From: Chitinophagaceae bacterium | GTDB lineage: Bacteria; Bacteroidota; Bacteroidia; Chitinophagales; Chitinophagaceae | Length of the DNA stretch: 64,000 nucleotides | Direction of reading: 5' to 3' | NCBI GenBank assembly: GCA_016720745.1 | Contig: JADKKA010000001.1 | Span: forward strand, 248,001 to 312,000 | Part shown: one piece after another, positions 42,770-51,987 of the stretch | How positions within the stretch are numbered: position 1 is the stretch's first letter | Layout: each line of letters opens with the position of its first letter | The notes under the pieces: generated by a model | Database searches by the model: none | What the model was told of the DNA's origin: nothing | What the model saw: only the letters and a program-made list of their open reading frames with translations | Made by a program: the position numbers and the translations under genes

Positions 42770-44179
42770 ATGTTTATTCAGCAATTGTATACAGGTTGCC
42801 TGAGCGAGGCCGCTTATTATATTGAAAGCGATGGGGAAGCTGCCATCATTGATCCGCTTCGGGATATAGATGTCTACCTGCAACTGGCCAATGACCGGAA
42901 GGCCAGGATCAAATATATTTTTGAAACCCATTTTCACGCCGATTTTGTAAGTGGTCATATTGACCTGAGTCAGGCAACGGGTGCACCGATTGTGTATGGT
43001 CCCGGTACGGTTACCAAATTCCCTGTGCATGTTGCCAAAGACGGTGAAGAATTTGTACTGGGTCAGTTAAGGATTAAGGTCCTGCACACCCCCGGTCATA
43101 CGCTTGAATCTTCCTGTTATTTACTGAAGGATGCGACCGGTAATAACCACTGTGTTTTTACCGGTGACACTTTATTTGTGGGTGATGTGGGTCGTCCGGA
43201 TCTTGCCCAGAAAGGAGAAGAGCTAAGTATGAATGAGCTGGCCGGCATGATGTACGACAGTATTCAGCGGCAGTTATTACCATTGGGTGATGAAGTGATT
43301 ATTTATCCCGCCCATGGAGCCGGAAGCAGTTGCGGAAAGAACCTGGGAAAGGAAACATTTAGTACCATTGGAGAACAGAAAAAATATAATTACGCCCTGC
43401 AGGCGGAATCAAAAGCAGCATTCATCAAAGTAGTCACAGATGGAATCCCTGCACCTCCGCAGTATTTTCCGGTGAATGCCCGGATTAATAAAGAAGGGTA
43501 CGATCAGCTGGATCAGGTACTTACAAAAGGTTTAACTGCTTTATCTGTGGAAGCATTCAAAAAAGAAAAAGAAGCCAATTGTATCATCCTCGATACACGT
43601 CATGCGGATCAGTTTACACAGGGATTTGTACCGGGTTCCATTTTCATCGGACTGGAAGGTCGATTTGCAGAGTGGGCCGGAAGTTTATTATCCTTTTCCA
43701 CGCCTATCATACTGGTAACGGAATCCGGTAAAGAAAAAGAAACCATCATCCGCTTAGCAAGGGTGGGTCTTGATAAAATAAATGGATACCTGGAAGGAGG
43801 GTTTGATCAATGGCAGCAAAGCGGGGAACCGATTGATATGATTATTGATGTGGAAGCTGATGAATTGATGATGGATATCCCACATGATCCTAACCTGGTG
43901 GTGATGGATGTGAGAAGGGAAACTGAATTTGCCGATGGGCATTTAAAAGATGCTATCAATCTTCCCTTAAACGAGATGACTGATCCGGGTACCATGGCCA
44001 ATATTGAAGAAACCCAAAATCTCTATGTGCATTGTGCCGGCGGATACCGGAGTGTCATTGCATCTTCAATGCTGAAGCGGCAGGGGATTCACAACCTGCG
44101 AAACATTGTGGGTGGATGGGGTAAAATCAAGGAACAGGAACGGGCTGAGATTGTAAAAGAAAAGAGTGTGCTGAACTGA
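42770..44179 (+). CDS. Persulfide dioxygenase-like MBL protein with two rhodanese domains
   Basis: A 469-residue fusion. The N-terminal metallo-beta-lactamase domain has ETHFHADFVSGH (HxHxDH form), HTPGHTLES and FTGDTLFVGDVGRPDL, and YPAHGAGSSCGK, as in ETHE1-type persulfide dioxygenases. Two rhodanese domains follow. The first (IILDTRHADQF) has no catalytic Cys; the second has VVMDVRRETEF and the active-site loop YVHCAGGYRS. It should act in sulfide or persulfide detoxification. An ATG at 42770 is preferred to a TTG two codons upstream. The preceding ArsR gene is a likely regulator. Confidence 0.93.
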   Translation: MFIQQLYTGCLSEAAYYIESDGEAAIIDPLRDIDVYLQLANDRKARIKYIFETHFHADFVSGHIDLSQATGAPIVYGPGTVTKFPVHVAKDGEEFVLGQLRIKVLHTPGHTLESSCYLLKDATGNNHCVFTGDTLFVGDVGRPDLAQKGEELSMNELAGMMYDSIQRQLLPLGDEVIIYPAHGAGSSCGKNLGKETFSTIGEQKKYNYALQAESKAAFIKVVTDGIPAPPQYFPVNARINKEGYDQLDQVLTKGLTALSVEAFKKEKEANCIILDTRHADQFTQGFVPGSIFIGLEGRFAEWAGSLLSFSTPIILVTESGKEKETIIRLARVGLDKINGYLEGGFDQWQQSGEPIDMIIDVEADELMMDIPHDPNLVVMDVRRETEFADGHLKDAINLPLNEMTDPGTMANIEETQNLYVHCAGGYRSVIASSMLKRQGIHNLRNIVGGWGKIKEQERAEIVKEKSVLN

Positions 44180-44230
44180 TCAATGGAGATGGTATCAATC
44201 GTCTCTTTTATCAGATCTGGTATAAAATCG

Positions 44231-44275
44231 GAAGGCACTTAGAATAGAAATAGAATTTCTCTTCTAAGTGCCTTC
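44231..44275. terminator. Bidirectional terminator hairpin
   Basis: A perfect 14-base stem GAAGGCACTTAGAA/TTCTAAGTGCCTTC with a 17-base loop lies between the convergent persulfide dioxygenase and 2OG-oxygenase genes. T runs are weak on both sides, but the position and perfect pairing support a transcription-ending role. Confidence 0.6.
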
Positions 44276-44306
44276 TGTATGTAAAAATCATGCTGATTGC
44301 TACTGG

Positions 44307-45014
44307 TCAATTCATTTTTGCCTTGATCCAGGCATCCAGTTCCGGGGTACTTTCACAGCTGATGATGGCGGCATACCTTGGTTTAGTTCCGTTGTGTACG
44401 CCAACATGCCATAAACGCTGTGAGTCCACCACAAAATGCGCGCCTTTGGGCATGGGCACATGGGTTTCTGATTCCCGGATCGGGAGATTATTTTCATCAC
44501 TATCATAGAGCAGCATATAGCTGTCCGGGTTATCGGTTAGTTCGATCCACATCCGTACCACCCAGCCTTCTCCTTCGGGGTTGAGCCGGTTATTATCATC
44601 GCGGTGTACGGAACGCAGGGCCTGTTCATGGTTCTGAGGCTCGAGTTTAATGATCCTTACCCTGCCGAAATTCGCCGGGATGGATTTGATATAGGCCATC
44701 AGGGTCGGACATTTATCAATATTGGGGGTAAAGAGGGCATGTTTATCGGGCTTACCATTTTCCCAGAAGCCTTTGCACTCCAGTGTTCCGTCGCAGGAAG
44801 CCAGGGGAGCGAAATTGGTATCGCCGCCGCTTTTCCAGTCCATATACACGAGGTCAAGCCATTCCGATTCAGGGATATGCGAGATATCCAGGGTTTTCAT
44901 GATGGCGTATCCCTTTTCTTCCATGATGGGCATACGATAATGATCGGTCTGGGCGGGAATTTTCACGCTCCAGTGTTCGCTATGGGGCCAGAAAACGGCA
45001 GGGGCTGAGGACAT
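44307..45014 (-). CDS. Predicted 2-oxoglutarate/Fe(II) oxygenase (aspartyl/asparaginyl hydroxylase-like)
   Basis: A 235-residue protein. The iron-binding triad is seen as SVHRDDNNR (HxD) and RLWHVGVHNG (distal His), with KPRYAAIIS providing the 2-oxoglutarate-binding Arg, on a cupin-like background (WVVRMWIELTDNPDSYMLLYD, MPKGAHFVVDS). This resembles the aspartyl/asparaginyl beta-hydroxylase group, some of which are found in phages and in secondary metabolism. Substrate unknown. It stands alone between a terminator and the C11 peptidase gene. Confidence 0.75.
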   Translation of the reverse strand: MSSAPAVFWPHSEHWSVKIPAQTDHYRMPIMEEKGYAIMKTLDISHIPESEWLDLVYMDWKSGGDTNFAPLASCDGTLECKGFWENGKPDKHALFTPNIDKCPTLMAYIKSIPANFGRVRIIKLEPQNHEQALRSVHRDDNNRLNPEGEGWVVRMWIELTDNPDSYMLLYDSDENNLPIRESETHVPMPKGAHFVVDSQRLWHVGVHNGTKPRYAAIISCESTPELDAWIKAKMN

Positions 45015-45106
45015 AGTTGTAAAGTTTATGGGGGCAAATTAAGAAATATTGAGCAAAAGCCTGGTTGAGCAAAATCAGTCCGTTATGTTGAATTTGCTAA
45101 AGAGTT

Positions 45107-46651
45107 TTATATTTTTTGAAAATTCCATTTACTAACCTTGTTTGCTCTAAAATGTTTTTCGGCATTAAGTCTGCTTATATTACTGGTGTTATAAGCGGCG
45201 AATTTTTCAACAAATCTTTTCCATTTTTTATTCCCGTCAAATACCAGATCATTGCCATAAATCGAATTATCCACCTGAAGCTCAGTTACCGGGAATGTAA
45301 TTGCAATTCCTTTACCACCCAGCTGAGGCATTGTTGAATTAACCTCAAGGCCTTTATAATTGCTGGCCAGATTGCTTTTAACAAACCTCATGGATAATTC
45401 GGTTTGTAGGCGGGACACCCTTATATGCAATTCTGTATCGATAAGCTGAGCGCGCCTGCCATAAAGGTGATTGTAGTGAAGTAAATTCTCTAAAAACCAC
45501 AAAAGGTCAATATTATAAGTACCATAAAAGTCTGGATCATCCATGTAGGTATAATCAACACACTTATGTCTGGCCCACCAAATTACTTTCCATAATCTTT
45601 CGAGATTATAGAAAAGATAATCAGCCAGGTGGTCCATTTTCCAATAAGCGGCATCACGTATGATTCGCCCAAATTGATCCAACTCCTTACTATCAGGACC
45701 CATATCTACGCAACTGAGCGAAACCCCCATATAACTAAACTCCTCCGAAGCCAGATAATCATCATAATTATTCTTAAAGTAGATACCTACCAGGTTATTA
45801 GCAAGTTCATCATATTTAATTGTTGCATGTTTCTGTAGCAAAAATTCAGCAAAATCCTCGTAGCCAATCCCCAATAAAGCTGCCTCATCAGGCGATGCAA
45901 TTAAATATCGGGTGACATTTCTAAAGCAAATAGCCGTTTCGAATTGCTGACCCCAGCAACAGTCCAGGCAAATAAAGCCGAGAAGCCCGTTCTCCTGGCT
46001 AAATCCACTCCTCGACAATTCGGTGCCCATTTGCTGATAGGTAAGGAAACGCTCGCTTTTTTCTTTTATAAAAACAGCAAGTATGATTTCTGGATTATCA
46101 ACATGTGTACATGTCCCCGATAGCTCCCAACCTTCTTTTTCATACTTCCGCTTCAATCGCTTGATTAGCGCCTCTTCAGTTTCATGTAACTGTCTTGTAG
46201 TAAGTTTAACCATCATAGGATTGTCATCCACTGCAGGTCCGCCTGCCCCTCCATGACCATTATAAATAAATCCGAATTTTTTTGCCGGAAATTGCTTTTT
46301 TATGCGACGGATTATCAATGCAAGATTGCCTGGTTTTGACAAATCTTCCTGTTTTGGAAATTCCTGCAAATAGTTATCATCTTTAAACTCTTCAAATCTG
46401 GAAACATAATAAATTCTTGGAGGCAAATTGCATGACGCCCCATTCCTTGCCTTTACCTTCGGTACTTTTAACCCATCGAATAAAACCACAAAATTGACAT
46501 TACCAAAATCACTTCCATATTTAGCAATCTGGTTATAATTCCTTTTAACATCGTCCAGCAAATCACTCTCTCCATTCAGGTAGATTATAATCGTCCAATT
46601 TGCGTCTGGTAACGGCCCTTTTTTATAAAGCTTTTTTATTGTGCCTTCCAT
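45107..46651 (-). CDS. C11 (clostripain-like) caspase-fold peptidase
   Basis: A 514-residue protein without signal peptide. The first strand ANWTIIIYLNGESDLLD, the His motif GFIYNGHGGAGGPAVDD (His133) and the Cys motif FICLDCCWGQQFETA (Cys232, after the family Asp) followed by VTRYLIASPDEA fit peptidase family C11, a clan CD caspase-like fold. The C-terminal ~200 residues are specific to this protein. Family members cleave after Arg or Lys and may activate themselves. Its start lies only 42 bases from the start of a divergent sensor kinase gene, suggesting joint regulation. No partner substrate is evident; cytoplasmic C11 peptidases occur in bacterial immune and stress systems. Confidence 0.82.
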   Translation of the reverse strand: MEGTIKKLYKKGPLPDANWTIIIYLNGESDLLDDVKRNYNQIAKYGSDFGNVNFVVLFDGLKVPKVKARNGASCNLPPRIYYVSRFEEFKDDNYLQEFPKQEDLSKPGNLALIIRRIKKQFPAKKFGFIYNGHGGAGGPAVDDNPMMVKLTTRQLHETEEALIKRLKRKYEKEGWELSGTCTHVDNPEIILAVFIKEKSERFLTYQQMGTELSRSGFSQENGLLGFICLDCCWGQQFETAICFRNVTRYLIASPDEAALLGIGYEDFAEFLLQKHATIKYDELANNLVGIYFKNNYDDYLASEEFSYMGVSLSCVDMGPDSKELDQFGRIIRDAAYWKMDHLADYLFYNLERLWKVIWWARHKCVDYTYMDDPDFYGTYNIDLLWFLENLLHYNHLYGRRAQLIDTELHIRVSRLQTELSMRFVKSNLASNYKGLEVNSTMPQLGGKGIAITFPVTELQVDNSIYGNDLVFDGNKKWKRFVEKFAAYNTSNISRLNAEKHFRANKVSKWNFQKI

Positions 46652-46693
46652 TTGTTTTTATTTATCGGAAGTTAATTACTTATTTTTAATTAT

Positions 46694-49600
46694 ATGTTTG
46701 AAGTCCGGATATTCTTTCTGTTGCTTATGGCCCTAGTTTTCGCCCCTTTTAAAGGGTTAGGGCAGCATATTTTCAATAGTTTTTCATTTCAACAAGGCCT
46801 GACATCCTACAATATTTTAAAAGTTTTACAAGATCCGCATGGATTCATATGGATCGCTACACAAGATGGACTCTACCGTTATAATGGAAAAAATTTTGAC
46901 ATCTTAAAAAAAGGCAAATCACAACAAAGCCTTTCAGAGAACTATATACTAGATATGTGTATGGGAGCAGGCGACTCCATACTGGTCTCAACATTCCCTG
47001 CAGGAATTAACATCATCAGCAGCAGTACGCTTATTTCCAAAAACCTTTTTTTAAACGATGATACCACCCAAAAATCAATCCCAGTTGGAAGTACGTGGAT
47101 GCACAAAATTCAATACGCTTCAAATGGTGAAATCTGGATGGGCAATGATAAATCACTTCTCATATATTCCCCATATCGACAGAAACAAATCAGGATAAGC
47201 CAGATAGAGGGTATTAAAAGCCCCCTTTATGTTACATTTATCCAGCCTGTTAGCACAAATACAATGGCAATTGGGGTTAGAAATTTCGGTATAGCCCTGA
47301 TTAACACTACCAGTAAGAAAGTAGAAAATTTAATCCCGACTTCTGTTATTAACAATACTGATACCGTTGAAGAAATAGTTGATATCCTGATTGTTAACGA
47401 CCGCGTCTATATTTGCTTTGAACATTCGATCACTGAAGGAATGATCAAAAACAACAAATGGACAACCATCCGAAAATTCAATATCCCCTTTTCCAGACAA
47501 ACAACTTTGACTTCCTTAGCCAAACATGCAACCGACATCACTTTATGGTATGGCTCCAGTTCAGGGATTGGGAAAATTTCACTTATAACCGGCGATTGTC
47601 AGACAATCAAAGCCAGTCCTCTAATACACAGCTATACGCCCAATCCTATCTCTCACTTATTTGCAGACAATCAGGGGAATTTATGGGTTAGCGGGTCAAA
47701 ATCTTTGCAGGTAACTTCATTGTCACCTAGCCCTTTCCGGGCTTTTACAGGAAACCCCGGTGTCCCATTGGAACATATTTACTCAATTGATACCCTTGAT
47801 CAATCCAATATTCTAACAACAGGGAAAAACGGTCTTTTTATTACAAATCTGGAAAACGGCTTTACAAATCTAGTTAACGGATCGGGTGGCCATGGCACAG
47901 TGCATTTTGCATACAGGATAAATAAGAGCCTTTATATCATTTCAACAGACGACGGCCAATTCCTCTGGTCTGTACATTCAAATATTTTTTCGAAAGAAGC
48001 ACTGACAGACCAATTTCCCGAATGGAAACCATTCGTCAATAATTATTTTAATAATGCGAGCACTTTTGGCCATACTGCCTACTTTGCAAGCGAAGAGGAA
48101 GAAGGACTTATCAAGTGGAACCGCGAAAAACATCAAATCGTCCAATTCAAGAAAGGCACCAACAACAATGGACTATTACCAGAGAACCATATCCATAATA
48201 TCAAACCTGATAATGAAGGGAATCTATGGCTACTATTTGACAGTCATATAGCTATGTTTGATCGACTTCAAGAAAAAGCCACCCTCATTTTCCCCTATAA
48301 AAATGGACAAGAAGGACCACTGGCAGGGATTTTCTTTGACGCTTATGACTCAAAAGATAAAATATGGTTCGGAACGTATGGCGGGGGCTTAAACAGCTGG
48401 GATAAAAAAACTAAAAAATGGGATTATATAACAGAAGATAATGGCTTATGCAATAACAGCATCTATGGCATTTTGCCTGAAAATGACAGTATAATATGGG
48501 TAAGCACCAACATGGGTATTTCCAGAATCAATCACCATTTAAAAACTTGCCAGAATTTTTTTGCAATAGATGGTCTGCAGGATAATTCTTTTGACGAAAA
48601 AGGCTATTTTAAAAACAGAGACAAGCTTTACTTTGGCGGCATTAATGGCTTTACAGAAATTAATACACTGCTCATCAAAGCCAAGTCACTTGCTCAAAAA
48701 ATGTATGTTTACAAAATTGAGTACTATGAAGGATCCGAAAAAAAGACTTTATATGGGCTTAACTGGAACAGAATTACACTCCCCTCAAAAACGAAACTTG
48801 TTACCTTATATATTTGTTCCACAGAATTTCCAAGCTCTTCACAACGAAAATTTTTTTATAAATTTTCTGCCGGTAGAGACAGCGATTTTATTCCCGTAAA
48901 TGATTTAAATAAAATAGATATTAACATTACAGGATATGGCAACTACTATATAAATATTGCATCAAAAAACGCATTTGGAAATTTTAGTGACAACCCTCTT
49001 GAAATTCAATTTTATATTCTCCCCAAATGGCACCAGACCTGGTGGTTTAAGTCGTTAATCGCATTATTTTTGATTGCTATTGTCTACGGATTATACCGTA
49101 TTCGTGTCAACCAGCTTCGCAAGGAAGAAAAAATCCGTAACCAGCTGGCCAGTGATCTACATGATGACCTGGGCAGTACCCTCAACAGTATCAAGGTACA
49201 CAGTAATCTGGCGATGATGGACAAAAACAATTCCAATCACCTGCTCCTGATTAAACAAGGTACTCAAGACGCCATCAATGGTGTTCGGGATATTATTTGG
49301 GTGCTGGATGATAAAAAAGATCTTTTAGGCGATATTCTTACACGTGTGACTCAATTTGCCGAACCTCTTTGTTTTGCGCAGAAAATTCAATATCGTGCTG
49401 TAATGGAAGATGAATCCTTTTCAGTAAAATTCGGAAAGGAAGAAAAAAGAAATCTTTACATGATCATGAAAGAATCGATTAACAATAGCCTGAAATATGC
49501 CGAATGCAGCAATATTATTATCCAATGCAGCAAGCCAGATAAAAAGCTGAAGATTGAAATCAGTGATGATGGCAGGGGTTTTGAAAGTTTGGTGCCGGGA

Positions 49601-49711
49601 ACCGGATACGGCCTTCAGAATATTCGCAACCGGGCTAAATTGGTGGGCTACCAGGCCTCCATTCTTAGTGAGCCAGGAAAAGGGACAAGGATTGTGTTAC
49701 AGAAAATTTAA
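46694..49711 (+). CDS. Sensor histidine kinase with periplasmic beta-propeller (Reg_prop/Y_Y_Y, HisKA_3)
   Basis: A 1005-residue sensor. After a signal peptide come repeated Reg_prop blades (LQDPHGFIWIATQDGLYRYNG, PDNEGNLWLLFDSHIAMFDR, DSKDKIWFGTYGGGLNSWDK and others), a Y_Y_Y domain (~residues 690-775), one membrane helix (SLIALFLIAIVYGLYRIRV), and the kinase core: LASDLHDDLGSTLNSIKVHS with the phospho-accepting His, ESINNSLKYAEC, DDGRGF and GYGLQNIRNRA. This is the half of a classical two-component pair; a NarL-type regulator lies convergent next to it, one base apart. Ligand is likely an extracellular molecule, often a glycan in this group. Confidence 0.94.
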   Translation: MFEVRIFFLLLMALVFAPFKGLGQHIFNSFSFQQGLTSYNILKVLQDPHGFIWIATQDGLYRYNGKNFDILKKGKSQQSLSENYILDMCMGAGDSILVSTFPAGINIISSSTLISKNLFLNDDTTQKSIPVGSTWMHKIQYASNGEIWMGNDKSLLIYSPYRQKQIRISQIEGIKSPLYVTFIQPVSTNTMAIGVRNFGIALINTTSKKVENLIPTSVINNTDTVEEIVDILIVNDRVYICFEHSITEGMIKNNKWTTIRKFNIPFSRQTTLTSLAKHATDITLWYGSSSGIGKISLITGDCQTIKASPLIHSYTPNPISHLFADNQGNLWVSGSKSLQVTSLSPSPFRAFTGNPGVPLEHIYSIDTLDQSNILTTGKNGLFITNLENGFTNLVNGSGGHGTVHFAYRINKSLYIISTDDGQFLWSVHSNIFSKEALTDQFPEWKPFVNNYFNNASTFGHTAYFASEEEEGLIKWNREKHQIVQFKKGTNNNGLLPENHIHNIKPDNEGNLWLLFDSHIAMFDRLQEKATLIFPYKNGQEGPLAGIFFDAYDSKDKIWFGTYGGGLNSWDKKTKKWDYITEDNGLCNNSIYGILPENDSIIWVSTNMGISRINHHLKTCQNFFAIDGLQDNSFDEKGYFKNRDKLYFGGINGFTEINTLLIKAKSLAQKMYVYKIEYYEGSEKKTLYGLNWNRITLPSKTKLVTLYICSTEFPSSSQRKFFYKFSAGRDSDFIPVNDLNKIDINITGYGNYYINIASKNAFGNFSDNPLEIQFYILPKWHQTWWFKSLIALFLIAIVYGLYRIRVNQLRKEEKIRNQLASDLHDDLGSTLNSIKVHSNLAMMDKNNSNHLLLIKQGTQDAINGVRDIIWVLDDKKDLLGDILTRVTQFAEPLCFAQKIQYRAVMEDESFSVKFGKEEKRNLYMIMKESINNSLKYAECSNIIIQCSKPDKKLKIEISDDGRGFESLVPGTGYGLQNIRNRAKLVGYQASILSEPGKGTRIVLQKI

Positions 49712-50356
49712 TCACAACTGGTATATGCCATGCCGAATGGCGTAAACAACAAGCCCTGTTCTTGTCTTTAAACATAGCTTTTCAAATAAGGCATCCCGGT
49801 AACCGTCAATGGTTCTTGGACTCAGGTGCATTTCGGACGCTATTTCTTTATAACTCAATTCTGTACAAGCTAGTTTAAGGAATGCTGTCTCCCGATCAGT
49901 CAGGTTCAACAGTTTGTTAGTCCCGTTTTTATCATCATCACCCGCAACAGAATGAACCAGCCGGCCGGTAACCATTTCAGAATAATAAAATCCTTTTTGA
50001 ATCACTGCATCCAGGGCAGCCTTGAGTTCGGCAGGTTCAGCATCTTTTAGAATATACCCCCGGGCGCCACTCTTCAACATCCTGATCACTGCAGATTCGT
50101 CATCATACATACTCAGTGCCAGCACTTTTACCAGGGGTTTATTTTCCCTGATCCATCGGGTAGTTTCATACCCATCTTTCACTGGCATATTTATATCCAT
50201 TAGTACAAGATCCGGATCAGCCCCTGTTTGAATCTTATCCACCAGCTCCTGCCCATGATCGGCCTCAAATAAAACTGAATACCCCAGATTCTGTACCAGA
50301 CTGGCCAGCCCTTTACGGAGTAAAACATGATCATCTGCCAGGGCAATAGTTATCAT
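49712..50356 (-). CDS. NarL/LuxR-type response regulator
   Basis: A 214-residue regulator. The receiver has ADDHVLLRKGL (acidic pair), LVLMDINMPVKDGYE (phospho-Asp), LALSMYDDES (Thr/Ser site) and GYILKDA (Lys). The C-terminal LuxR domain is LTDRETAFLKLACTELSYKE followed by ASEMHLSPRTIDGYR. It abuts the sensor kinase gene in convergent orientation and overlaps the upstream DHp-like gene by four bases (ATGA), so those two are co-translated. It is probably phosphorylated by the neighbouring sensor. Confidence 0.94.
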   Translation of the reverse strand: MITIALADDHVLLRKGLASLVQNLGYSVLFEADHGQELVDKIQTGADPDLVLMDINMPVKDGYETTRWIRENKPLVKVLALSMYDDESAVIRMLKSGARGYILKDAEPAELKAALDAVIQKGFYYSEMVTGRLVHSVAGDDDKNGTNKLLNLTDRETAFLKLACTELSYKEIASEMHLSPRTIDGYRDALFEKLCLKTRTGLVVYAIRHGIYQL

Positions 50357-50661
50357 TCCTGTATTTTTTTATCCTTTAATATCGCTAGTTCTCTGGCCAA
50401 TTTACGCAAATCCTGCACAGCTTTCCCCAGTAAAAGATTTGCCTCCCCTATTCTGGCCATGGCTTCTTTCCTGCTTTTCCATTCTACGCCTGCTATTTGC
50501 ATTTTTGCCAAACAAAGGCATTGGGTGATGTTCTCATAGATTTCCTTTTCGGCATAATGCAATAATGACCGGCAATTCCCCGGAAACAGACCGGAAGCTT
50601 TTTCCCTGGTATCCTTATTAGTCATAAATGATTTTGTACCCCAAGTAATCAGTTCCTGCAA
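50353..50661 (-). CDS. Stand-alone DHp-like helical protein (kinase without catalytic domain)
   Basis: A 102-residue protein, coupled by a four-base overlap to the response regulator. Residues ~35-97 (HYAEKEIYENITQCLCLAKM, EWKSRKEAMARIGEANLLLG, KAVQDLRKLARELAILKDKK) have the spacing and pattern of the HisKA_3 dimerisation helices, in which the region normally reads like E..I...HD.....L...K. The phospho-His is not evident and there is no ATPase domain. It could be a truncated kinase or a regulator-binding adaptor. Not all residues match, so the assignment is tentative. Confidence 0.55.
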   Translation of the reverse strand: MQELITWGTKSFMTNKDTREKASGLFPGNCRSLLHYAEKEIYENITQCLCLAKMQIAGVEWKSRKEAMARIGEANLLLGKAVQDLRKLARELAILKDKKIQE

Positions 50662-50752
50662 GAATAATCAATTGAACCGGCGTTGGCCACGGGAAAATCA
50701 CCCTATTTTTTTATACCGTGTTTTCACCCTTCAAAAAACGGTCAAAGTACCC

Positions 50753-50783
50753 TTGATAATGGAATTACTGCGTTTCATATTTG
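50753..50783 (+). promoter_or_regulatory. Candidate promoter for the mini-LuxR/lipoprotein pair
   Basis: TTG at 50753-50755 and CATATTTG at 50776-50783 are separated by 20 bases, close to the Bacteroidota -33/-7 arrangement (TTG and TAnnTTTG, one mismatch). Transcription would begin near 50790, about 60 bases before the start of the 68-residue regulator gene. Confidence 0.4.
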
Positions 50784-50850
50784 CTTTTAACGGTACACAA
50801 AAGAGCCATTTTTCAAAACAAGTAAGCCGTTTACATTCAGGCACCAAAAC

Positions 50851-51057
50851 ATGAAAAAAAAAATAAAGGGTCTTACTCCTAAAGAAAGCGCCATTCTGGA
50901 ACTGCTGACCACCGGATTGCTATACAAAGAAATAGCCGCCCGAAAATCCATCTCCATTGATACCGTAAAAAAACATTGTAAAAACATTTACAAAAAAGTA
51001 AACGCCAGAAACAGGGTTGAAGCCATTAATAACTATCAAAAAACTACTGCAGTATGA
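50851..51057 (+). CDS. Stand-alone LuxR-type DNA-binding protein, 68 residues
   Basis: The protein is only a GerE/LuxR helix-turn-helix: KGLTPKESAILELLTTGLLY, KEIAARKSISIDTVKKHCKN, IYKKVNARNRVEAINNYQ. No receiver or sensory domain is present. Its stop overlaps the start of the following lipoprotein gene by four bases (ATGA). It may compete with, or form mixed dimers with, the neighbouring response regulator at shared sites. Confidence 0.85.
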   Translation: MKKKIKGLTPKESAILELLTTGLLYKEIAARKSISIDTVKKHCKNIYKKVNARNRVEAINNYQKTTAV

Positions 51058-51872
51058 AAAAAATTGTAATTGCAACCCTCCTTTTGTTACCCGTTTGGCT
51101 GTTATCCTGCTCCAAGGATCCTATCTCGGATCCGGGAGGTGGATCCGGAGGCGGTACCGGAGGTGGCGGCACAGGTGGAGGGGGAACACAACCACCCACC
51201 AAAACAACCCCGTCTACGCTTTTTATGGCCAGTCAGGATTACTCAGTCGCCGCTTTTGGAGCTTATGCTTACCAGCAATTTACCATCAGCAGCACCACTA
51301 CCTTTTATTTCAGGCTGGCCAGTTCCTACAAAGTACAGGCCGGAATATTTGTACCCGGCCAGCTCAGCAATTTCACGAGCATGCAATCCTTCACGGCTTA
51401 TGGTCTTTTTAATAACCAGCATGGCACCCAAACGGTAACACTGACACCAGGTACCTATTACCTGGGAGTAAGAAACACAAACACCGGTCCCAACAAATGG
51501 AGCTGGGAGCTTGATAATATCTTCACTTTCCCGGCCACTGACAGGGTTTCATTTTATGATACCTACTTCCAGGATGTAACGGCTCAACCTACCGGCGGAA
51601 AATTCTGGCAAGCCTTTACCATCCAAAATGGATTCAGGTATTTTATCGACGGCTGCAGTGTGAATACAGTGACTTATATCATTCACGAAAATCAACTAAG
51701 CAATTTCCAGAACAACAGCAGCTTTCAATACTATTCCGAATATTTTATGGATTCCGGCGGAGCACCCGGGTTCTGGGAAGTCAATTTACCCGCCGGCAAT
51801 TATTACCTCGTAGGCCGAACCACGGCGGGTGGTGCCTGGACCTATACCGGCGAAAGATGGCGGGTGAATTAA
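51054..51872 (+). CDS. Lipoprotein with Gly-rich linker, unknown function
   Basis: A 272-residue predicted lipoprotein: signal IVIATLLLLPVWLLSC, then a ~25-residue Gly/Thr-rich linker (DPGGGSGGGTGGGGTGGGGT), then a ~220-residue beta-rich part holding two similar halves (each with FxxYA..QFTI and GTYYLGVRNT / GNYYLVGRTT). These halves resemble pre-peptidase C-terminal (PPC-like) beta-sandwich domains that bind other surface proteins. The linker is typical of exported surface lipoproteins. Four-base overlap with the upstream mini-LuxR gene. Confidence 0.8.
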   Translation: MKKIVIATLLLLPVWLLSCSKDPISDPGGGSGGGTGGGGTGGGGTQPPTKTTPSTLFMASQDYSVAAFGAYAYQQFTISSTTTFYFRLASSYKVQAGIFVPGQLSNFTSMQSFTAYGLFNNQHGTQTVTLTPGTYYLGVRNTNTGPNKWSWELDNIFTFPATDRVSFYDTYFQDVTAQPTGGKFWQAFTIQNGFRYFIDGCSVNTVTYIIHENQLSNFQNNSSFQYYSEYFMDSGGAPGFWEVNLPAGNYYLVGRTTAGGAWTYTGERWRVN

Positions 51873-51987
51873 GCCAGCATACATCATACTATCTGTAACA
51901 AATTGACATAGCAAAAAATAAACCTCCTTTTCATTATCAAACTACCACTCAAAGAACCTTCTTCAAACAAGTAAAAAACTAACAATC

